Part shown: positions 56,180-64,000 of the stretch, piece after piece
How the letters are laid out: each line of letters starts with the position of its first letter
How positions within the stretch are numbered: the first letter of the stretch is position 1
Origin: Cristatella mucedo
Taxonomy: Eukaryota > Bryozoa > Phylactolaemata > Cristatellidae
Direction of reading: 5' to 3'
Length of the DNA: 64,000 bases
Assembly (NCBI GenBank): GCA_009760855.2
Contig: WPIO01000150.1
Location: 329,501 to 393,500, forward strand
The notes under the pieces: model-generated
Database searches by the model: none
The model's input: only the letters and a program-made list of their open reading frames with translations
Told to the model about the DNA's origin: nothing
Position numbers and translations under genes: made by a program

Positions 56180-56201
56180 CACAAACACACACACACACAC
56201 A

Positions 56202-56240
<39 letters not shown>
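56180..56240. repeat. (CA)n microsatellite
   Basis: CA repeats with a few AA and GC interruptions. It lies 100 bp from the (GT)n array, so the two are inverted relative to one another. Confidence 0.95.
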
Positions 56241-56242
<2 letters not shown>

Positions 56243-56324
56243 AACACACACGGGCTGCATGCTCGCACGAAAGCACACACGTGCGTAGGCATAGTCGCAA
56301 GCACCGACTCTCTTACTCTCTCTC

Positions 56325-56468
<144 letters not shown>

Positions 56469-56683
56469 CGTGCACATAAGCCAATAAATTCACAACCTAG
56501 CGAAAATTGACCGGGGTCGTTTTCCAACTGAAAGACTTTTGTCGGTATCCAGGTATGTCAGAAGTTATTTACGTGGGATAGCCTAAAAACCAAAATTAAA
56601 ATGCATTTCCAGCCGGTTTGGTAAATGGCTAAAGGAGCTATCGATGAGGTAACCTGGAGTAAACCTAGCAATTCATTCGATGC

Positions 56684-56866
56684 AGGGAGAGAGAGATAGG
56701 AAGGAAGGGAGATAGAGTGATGGTTACAGAGACATATATGGAGAGAAGAAGCAAGACACAGAGAGAGGGAGAGAAAGAGAGAGGGAGAAAGAAAGAGAGA
56801 GAGAGAGTTAGAGTTAGAGAGAGAGAGAGAGAGAGAGAGAGGGGGAAAAACAGAGAGAGAGAGAAC
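56684..56866. repeat. (GA)n purine tract
   Basis: GAGAGAGA runs mixed with GGAA, GTTAGAG and GGGGAAAAA units. It is also in intron 2 of copy 3, at a place comparable with the (CT)n in intron 2 of copy 1 though not at the same distance. Confidence 0.95.
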
Positions 56867-56999
56867 ACTGAGTAGTGTAGAGGCTGTCATGCACCCAGTG
56901 CTTGCACTGGCTGGGTACATGCAGCAGCTGCAGGCTGCACCGTGAGACCATGCACCAGGAGCCGTCTAGGGAGCCATGTCCACCTAGCGAAGGCTAGGC

Positions 57000-59018
57000 C
57001 TGTATGCCCCAATCACGCTTTCACAGCCAGCTCAAGTCTGCTGACGATTAGTGTGAAGGGCAGAGCCTGGACCCTTGAGCACCCTGGTGCAAAGAGCCAG
57101 TGCTGCCTGCTTTCTTTCTAGACACCACAAGATACCACAGTCCGGCTGCAAGATGTGATTTACGAAGTTCAAGACGAAATGGCACGAATAGTTGACAGAC
57201 CAATTCGAGAGTGCTATCCTTGTCAAATCTGGCCTGAATTTGAAACTGTTATCGATTTGAATTAGAAACCCTTGTCTGTGGAGCAAAATTGGTCTTTAAG
57301 TGACATATTTAGTGAAATATAGCAATAAGATATCCAAATTTTTGGAAGAGTCTATTTGTAATTAGCTGGCCTGAACGAATTTGAGGGTTCTGGTTTTCAA
57401 TTTTTTAATTACCCGGTTCACAAAAATAACCAGTGAGATGGTTTTATAATCATTTAATTTTGGAATTTTCCGCCCAAACTTTAATGTCAGCAATGCATGT
57501 AGATAGAGAGTAGAAACAGGTTGTGCTACCGGAGGGCAGAGATCAAAACATAGATACTGCTATATGAAGTCCATATATTAATAAAAGCCCAGACTGTGCT
57601 TGAGGGTTGCATCCCCAAGATAAAGAGTACATATCGAAAAAAGTTTACCAAGTTCAGATCTCACTAGATCGTGAGGGAAGTGAACAGGCCTTCCTATGAA
57701 GGACCTCGAGCTTGAGCTCGAGATCGTATTGCAGCACTTGCTGCAGCAGAGATTCTATCCGTTGGAATAGAAATGTATGATGAAAAAAGGCGAGCATCTC
57801 CGAGCGGCACCGGTGCAGACGATCTAATGCAGAGGCGTGACCTCCAGACTCGTCATTGCAGATGAGCGACCGACTGACCAGGTGCCTCGAAGCACGGCGA
57901 AAGCGAAACGGAAGACGTTCCCTCGTCTCAGAGAGGTCGCCCGATTGTATCTTAAATCAGAGGTGATACGGAGCTGGCTAGCTGTAACCATACAAGTCTG
58001 TGTGATTAGCCTTGATCACTTTTCTACATAGCCACAGAGAGACAAGATTGAATTCACAACGTTAATACTAATTACCAAACTTCAATCTACAGATGCTGAG
58101 TCATTGACTTTAAGGAAGTAGTTGCTATATTCTAAATTCAGGAATCAGCTAATAACGTCTAGTTCAATTATAAACTGGCTGGTGTGACAATTCTGGGGCG
58201 TCAGCATTGATACGCCATGCAAACTTGAAGACTTAGTCATTCAATTCGGATCTGTCCAAGTTAGTTTGATCATTTCAGTACCTAATTCAGCCAAAATGAC
58301 ATCGATATGCTGCGCTCTTTGTTTTACACATTCCATTTCAGCTTATCTTTGAAGTAATATTGTATCCGCTGTATTAGTGGTTCCTAAATCATCTGCCGGT
58401 TATCTGAGCTTCTTGCTCCTTTGTGGGTAATGTCGAGCCGGGGCTGCTCATGATTTGTTCACGAGATCCACTTGATTTCCAAGCGATTGCAAAGTCGTCC
58501 ATTGTGCATTGCAAAAAAATTATCATGTAAAGTTTCGGAAGTCTCGCCGTTAGCTATTGAATAGAGTTTACGTTTCTCTTCTAAAAAGCACTTTTTGTGA
58601 CAGTAAAAGCAGCTGTACAGACAACAGCTCATTCTTTCATTAAAGTCGCACTGCAAGAATCTGGAGTTAGTTACATCTGGGTATCAATATTAAGTTTTCC
58701 TATGCATTACCAAGATCTTTTCTAGATAGACATCCCAGCCGTAGCCGAGTGGGCCCACTTTTAATTCTGGGTGACTTTTTAGAATGTCTAAAAGCTAGAT
58801 AAGGCACTATTTGTTCAACATCTAAAACGTTAGAGAAGTGCTGGTTGCCAAAACGTGGCCGTAATCGTAGCTATTTGGTAGTCTGAAATAACTGCTCCGA
58901 TTACAGAAGTGTCATGCATAGTTGAACATTGAAATCCGATCTCAAACATAGCGATGGTATCGCCTTAAATTTGCTTAGTCCGATAAATGTATCCTCATAT
59001 AGTTGTGAATTATTTCAG
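57000..59018. other. Intron 2 of copy 3, remainder
   Basis: No exon recognised. An open frame at 57,837-58,031 is rich in Arg/Lys and has no domain. CTCGAGCTTGAGCTCGAG at about 57,705 is a short palindrome. Confidence 0.4.
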
Positions 59019-60029
59019 GTACCGATTACTGCATATACTAGAGCCCGTGTGAATCTCAATGCTCGTGCAACAACCGAGGAGCCGGCTTTTGGTGCGACTG
59101 CCTGACGCAACCTGTCTCGTCAGCTGTCCAGCCTAATGAAGGTCTGATCAATATTTATTTCTATTAGATAGATAATTTTCAGCAACTGCTGCTCACGATG
59201 CATGCCCTTTTATCCGAGCTTGAAGGGGTATTTCAGCCAACTCTTTCCTTAAGCATAGAATCGGCACGTGCATGCTCAACCAAATAAACAAATGATCATT
59301 AATCGTTCAATCGTAGCTTACTTCATTTAAGGCGTGTCCGTGTTTTCTTAGGATCTAAATGCAAGATTCCAGGCTTCTGCCTTAACGGATGCTCATGTTA
59401 CGAGCTTTATGACAACGAATATTATGTATGTGTATGCCAGGATGGCAGGGAAGGCGATGCAAAAATCAAGGTCTGTATGTTTCTCCATCGTCTGCACAAT
59501 GAAACTATAATGCGATGCATATAATCTGTACGATTTGTTTCATTTACAATTGCACTGTGCGACTGGAATTCATGCCAACTTCATGGAACTTGTCTTCTCA
59601 AAGCCGCTCAGATTGTGTGCCAATGCAACACCTTTGGAAATGGCAGCTACTGTGAAAGTAAGAGCTAATAAGCAGGGGAATGATTTAGCATTGGCATTTC
59701 CATTTTATTTAAAAGACCTTGCAAAGAATTGATTACAGGTGAATTCGTGAAGCATAGCAAAGCAATACAATGCTACCTGGTCAAAGGGACGTGAAAGCTG
59801 ACCAGAACCGATTAATCTTCAGCTGTTGACTTTAGTAATGCCGAGGCGTTGCAGATGATGGTAGAGGAAAAAGGCGAGTGCCAGACTTTAGAAGTTAATT
59901 AACTAAAGGCGTGATCGCGCAATTATCACAGATTAGTGAGAGGACCAGCTATATGTCTTCACCATCAGGAATGGTTGGTGCTACATCTTTTTTAAGGGTA
60001 GAGAGTTAGGATAGGTAAGGGAATGAATC

Positions 60030-61000
60030 ACCATCTGTAACTCCACCAAACCCCATAGACAAAGGTGATGGTAGATAATAGAATTTGTTTTCATGGCCCT
60101 CTCAACGCCCGCGCGGCTTTCGGTACACATTTGCTAGCCAACAGACTGGACCTCACCAAACAAACGGGGAGTGAGAGGCATAGCTCAGTCAGGATTCCCC
60201 TCTGCGAAGAGAGTGGGACGGAAGTGGCCACTCAGGACGGTTAGAATGGAGGTGTCACATTCGGCAGCAAGAGAATAGATGCCGTTGCGTATGACTTATA
60301 AAAGTGTGCTGCGATATCTAGAACATGGACACTGAAAGCTTCTGTCACTAGCAGCCTCTAAGCGAAATTACGGCAGCACAACTGTTTCACTGTTAATTGA
60401 GAAATTTGCGGTCGGCGGAAGCTGAACCTCAAAAGCAGCAATGCAGGCAATAACAGCAATGCAATAGCAGAGCCACATATTGAAAAAACTGTAAGTCTCC
60501 TAGTTCAGCCACTTTTTCGGGATGTTCAATGAGTCGAAGTTTGTTCGTATTGTTCTTCAGTTAAAGGAAATGAATCGGTCGACATCTAGGATTGAATGAA
60601 TAAAAGGCAAGAATTTGGCTTCTCAGTCAGTGCAATAATTACATTTGTATTTACAAAAAAACACCATGTGGAATTATTTAGCACCTAAGCGGAAGCATAT
60701 CTGAGGAGGAGCCCCAATAGCTTTTCCTAGAGGCTCAGTACGAATGGAGACCAGCATCGGACCAAGAAGAGACTCTTGTGGAAGTCTGCAGGTGGCTAGC
60801 CTGCTAGATGAGACACGGAAACACACGGTACCGACTGAACTTTACCCAACAATAGATTTGAAGCAGACCAGTACACTATATGTATGTCTGATCGCTGTTC
60901 ACAATCGTTCAGTTAGGATATCCTGATCAATAGCATTGAATACAACTCATAGGACTTTCCGGGTTAGTGAAGCTATCAGGGGGCCATGCATGTGATGTTT
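60030..61000 (-). mobile_element. LINE family A, 3' part, degenerate
   Basis: Blocks match 13,070-14,350 in order: CTCACCAAACA, AGCAAGAGAATAG, CTGAAAGCTTCTGTCAC, GTTAAAGGAAATGAATCG beside ACATCTAGGATTGAATG, and ATCCTGATCAATAGCATTGAA (written here as ATCCTGATCAATAGCATTG). The last matches the LINE's CTTGATCAATGGTGTCGAA. It keeps no long frame. Confidence 0.7.
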
Positions 61001-62685
61001 AATTTCAATTTCACTTTTCAATGAATCAGGACATAATTTAGGACAATTTTTAGTTTATCACTGTGCAGGCTTTGTTTTGGGGCTCAAACGAATTGCACCA
61101 AAAAACCTCAGCCCTCGGGCATGCATAGCTCAAGAAAGCAGGGCCAGATCAAGTTACAAACGTGGCATTTATCCAGTGGGTCTACCATCTTTAGGAAAGG
61201 CTTATTGATTGCCGCAAGCTTATCGTCTCACCTTCCGAAACCAATTTGGGAGATTATTCTTGTACTCGCTTTTCGGCGCTGGAGCTGAAAGTGGCCGCTT
61301 TGATGCTTTCAAGTTACAGTAGTAGCTATGTATTGCCGTGGTAAAACTTGTCAAGCATTAAAGCTATTTTCATGGGTTCTTTATCTTTTGTCTCAGCTGA
61401 CTGTGCAAGAACAAATTTGCTCTACGTGGTGTCAAACAGTCTGAGAGAAGTAGCGAGAAAGAGCAGTTGATCGATCCACGATCGACGAGACGTGCTTTGA
61501 ACTCATGCAAAACCTGTCGAATGTTAAGGCTAACACTTAAAAGTTTAGAATAAACTTAATTGCAGTTATGAAGACGCAATTTATTAAGCATCCATTCTTG
61601 TTTGAGGTAATACTCGCGTCCAAGCCGGCTCTATTTTTTGACGATGTTCCAAGACTAGAGCTTAACAAGAAAGCGTTGCCAAGTTGCAGAAGTCGATCAG
61701 AGGCATGAGCAGAAGTGCTTAAGATGCAAGTCAACTGAAGACATTAAAAAGTTTGAGAGCATTTGGCTTCAGAAGTCAATTACAATTTTGAATGATGAAA
61801 TAAGAACACATGCCAGGTGGATTAAAACCTGCATACCGTCGGAATGGGGAAAAAACGCATGAGTATTGATTTCTGAATGAGGGTCTGGAAAAAGTATAGG
61901 AACGTGAAGTCGGCTTCAACACTTCAAACCAGACGGGCTATTACATTGATATTAACGTCACCTTCAATTAGAACAGGCTGATTCGTTGTGCAGAGAACTG
62001 TAAGAAATTCAATAATAGTCCAACAGCTTGAGCGAATTCCAATAGCCTGAGCATCAATCTCCTAAAAGCTCCTTGTTGGCTGCACAGAATGGAATGCATT
62101 CAAACGGAATGCATTCAAAAGCAACAAGATATTAGTTGCTGGTTAATTACCATTAGAGGAATGTCTAATAAACTAGAGAAATTAAAAGTTGTTCTATCAA
62201 AACTATGCATAGTTAATACAGACACCCAATTAAGTCTTACAGAAGAAAGAACTTCTAATCGGGAATTCATTAAGTTAGCACCATAATTTGATAGGGATTT
62301 ATATTGGCTCTCAAACGACCAATGCTACCTAGTTACGACACCCATTGTAACTAATTCCGGCTCAATAAAAGAGTTTTGGAGGACTCAGCTTTTTCAGCAT
62401 ACATTCCCTAGGGCAGAAGTCCTCAAGCTCATCCAGATCTGTGTGGGTTGTGGTAGAGTAGCACAATTTATACGTAACTGAGTCCGATGCTACCATTACT
62501 AATTACTCCTTGCTTAACAGTCTTTAAGTTACAGTGAATATTTGTATCGTATACGCATTAATTCAGTTGATAATGAGAATTCAGTGTCAGCAGAATGAGA
62601 ATTGAAATCTTATATCACTTGCATTGTCACTAATTCTAGTTAGATAATAACATTAACAGCAATAATATTGTATTAAAATAATAAT
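61001..62685. other. Unassigned DNA
   Basis: No gene, exon or repeat recognised. The AATGGAATGCATTCAAACGG stretch at about 62,090 has a 14-bp local tandem duplication (GGAATGCATTCAAA). Confidence 0.4.
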
Positions 62686-62689
62686 GTAA

Positions 62690-62795
62690 ATAATATATTT
62701 GTATGGCTCCATCAGAGAACTAAATCTCTTTCTAGGCATTTTACAAAATAAATTTAGTTCTCTCAGGGCGCTATGCATACGTATTTTATTATTGT
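62690..62795. repeat. Head-to-head pair of L2-type tails (inverted repeat)
   Basis: A minus-strand tail (GTATGGCTCCATCAGAGAAC, TAAATCTCTTTCTAGGC) is followed by a plus-strand tail (TTTAGTTCTCTCAGGGCGCT, ATGCATACG). The arms pair as an imperfect hairpin around TAGGCATTTTACAAAATAAA. Confidence 0.75.
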
Positions 62796-63183
62796 CATAA
62801 CATAGCGTATTGTGATTGTTTGATTTCTATCGCTTCCTGCATTCAGGCTCGATGCAGTATATACAGAGTATGTGTAATCTCACTTGATGCCGAATGAACA
62901 CCATACATGAATTACTTTGTTTGCTGAACATATTATTTATGTAGACCTGCATAATTTCCGTTGGTGTTCGAAAGTGCACGGGTCAAGAAATGTGTTAGCA
63001 GCAATAATGAAAAAAAACACTATTTATACATTCGGTTCTTCCTAGTTTTGCTGTTCTCTCTATTCTTACCTGGAATACAGCTATGGACCATTTCCCTATT
63101 TTTTGGCAGTCGATGTTTGGCAATCTAAACGAGTTTTAGTAATGTCGCTCAGCTTTAATAGCAAAACTGCTAGCATTCTCCGA
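62796..63183. other. AT-rich DNA, nothing recognised
   Basis: No coding sequence or repeat recognised. Confidence 0.4.
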
Positions 63184-63190
63184 GTCTTTT

Positions 63191-63359
63191 AATCCTAGCT
63201 GATTGAACAGCCTCATTTTGCATAGCGACAGAAGAGCCTTTATGGCTACCACCACCGCTTGCAGTGGCAATACAGAATCGCCCACCGCCGGAATCGAACC
63301 CATGACCTCGGTCCCGAGGTAGTGAAAGCAACCACCTTACCTAGTGTGCCATCGCGGCT
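63191..63359 (-). mobile_element. tRNA-derived SINE, family S1, with target-site duplication
   Basis: On the minus strand: AGCCGCGATGGCACACTAGG (box A), CTTTCACTACCTCGGGACC, GGGTTCGATTCC (box B), and a 3' body ending AATCAGCTAGGATT. It is 169 bp long and flanked by a 7-bp duplication GTCTTTT at 63,184-63,190 and 63,360-63,366. The head could fold as a tRNA but the acceptor stem is not closed, so it is not a tRNA gene. Confidence 0.9.
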
Positions 63360-63366
63360 GTCTTTT

Positions 63367-64000
63367 GTATATATTTTAAGTGAAATACTTGCTCCCAATG
63401 ACTTTACGTAGTTTTCATGAACGCATTCGTATCTTTTTATGAATTTATTTATTATGCTTCAAAATTGTATTGTTCAGTAAATCGTCATTTAATTGTAAGC
63501 AATAGTTAGCGTTTTGTTTGAGTAGGCTCTGATGCCGGCCTAAACTTACCCCTTCAACTACATTCATTTCTACTAACAAGATTACCTGGTCCTGACTTAT
63601 TTTTGCTCAATTACAGAATTACAAATTCAATTTTAATTATTTGCTTATAATCATTACTGCAGTGACCTTTAATGTTTTTAATCGGGTAGTGCCAGCTATT
63701 TAGGCTGACGGAATCCAGCAGTAGGCCTTCACTCAACCTTTTGGCGCAGCTTAGCTTTCACAAATCTTTTGAAGTTACACTAGATTAATGATTCACGTGT
63801 TCATGATACTTAAAGAGACAGTACATTTTCTTCATTAGAAGCGCGTAACACGTTATTTACCTATGTGACCAAGGGCAAGAAACCGGAGCTTGCTTGATGC
63901 AATCGTGGTAGAAAAGAGCAGGTGCTACTGGGTCAAGCCTGTTTAAAGATTAGTTCTTATAGTAAGGCTGTGGATGCATATTAAAGAGACCTAATAGTAA
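63367..64000. other. Window end, nothing recognised
   Basis: AT-rich sequence with no exon seen. If copy 3 keeps copy 1's layout, its IgGFc exons would lie beyond the window. Confidence 0.4.

Noticed and set aside
63191-63359. A tRNA gene
   Set aside because: Boxes A and B are present, but the acceptor stem does not close and a 3' body plus a target-site duplication follow, so it is a SINE.

Overview
This is a repeat-rich, intron-bearing stretch of a metazoan nuclear genome, almost certainly an invertebrate. The signs are GT-AG introns, long dinucleotide arrays, APE-type LINEs of the L2/CR1 group, tRNA-derived SINEs and a gene family of secreted proteins with EGF modules and an IgGFc-binding-protein-like domain. 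I see no operons, rRNA, CRISPR or prokaryotic features. I cannot assign a phylum.

The centrepiece is one apparently intact nine-exon gene on the minus strand (copy 1, 23,324 down to 2,883). Joining the exons by hand gives a 2,277-nt reading frame (758 codons) with consistent splice phases and no internal stop. The predicted protein is secreted. In order it has a signal peptide, a CBM14-like (type 2 chitin-binding) Cys-rich module, three EGF-like modules, a short Cys linker, and a C-terminal IgGFc-binding-like region with the motif DLSGTTITSNKPIHVYSG and many N-glycosylation sequons.

The window is a birth-and-death cluster of this gene. Copy 2 (minus, 40,982 to about 30,890) is a tandem paralogue broken by stops, lost splice sites and two missing exons. 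Copy 3 (plus, 55,017 to 59,657) has the same first five exons in the opposite orientation, with stops, a frameshift and a lost acceptor; its first two exons could still give a 101-residue secreted CBM14-like peptide. Further relics lie at 44.6-45.7 kb (IgGFc exon), 48.4-48.7 kb (another IgGFc exon) and 53.05-53.2 kb (intron 1). The copy 1 and copy 2 blocks (about 1.2-25 kb and 29-42.7 kb) share old LINE remnants, so the duplication followed those insertions; other elements sit in only one block.

Layout: 0-1.2 kb foldback element and (AT)n; 1.2-2.4 kb LINE remnant; 2.9-23.3 kb copy 1, whose 12-kb and 5-kb introns hold LINEs, a solo-LTR-like island, a perfect 66-bp palindrome and a 1.4-kb tandem duplication with a SINE; 23.6-24.8 kb LINE remnant; 25.6-26.15 kb polypyrimidine tract; 26.4-26.9 kb 249-bp tandem repeat; 29-42.7 kb copy 2 block; 43-49 kb simple repeats, SINEs and relics; 49-53 kb AT-rich DNA with little recognisable; 53-60 kb inverted copy 3 block with (GT)n and (GA)n arrays; 60-61 kb LINE remnant; 61-64 kb mostly unassigned, with inverted L2 tails and a SINE with a clear target-site duplication.
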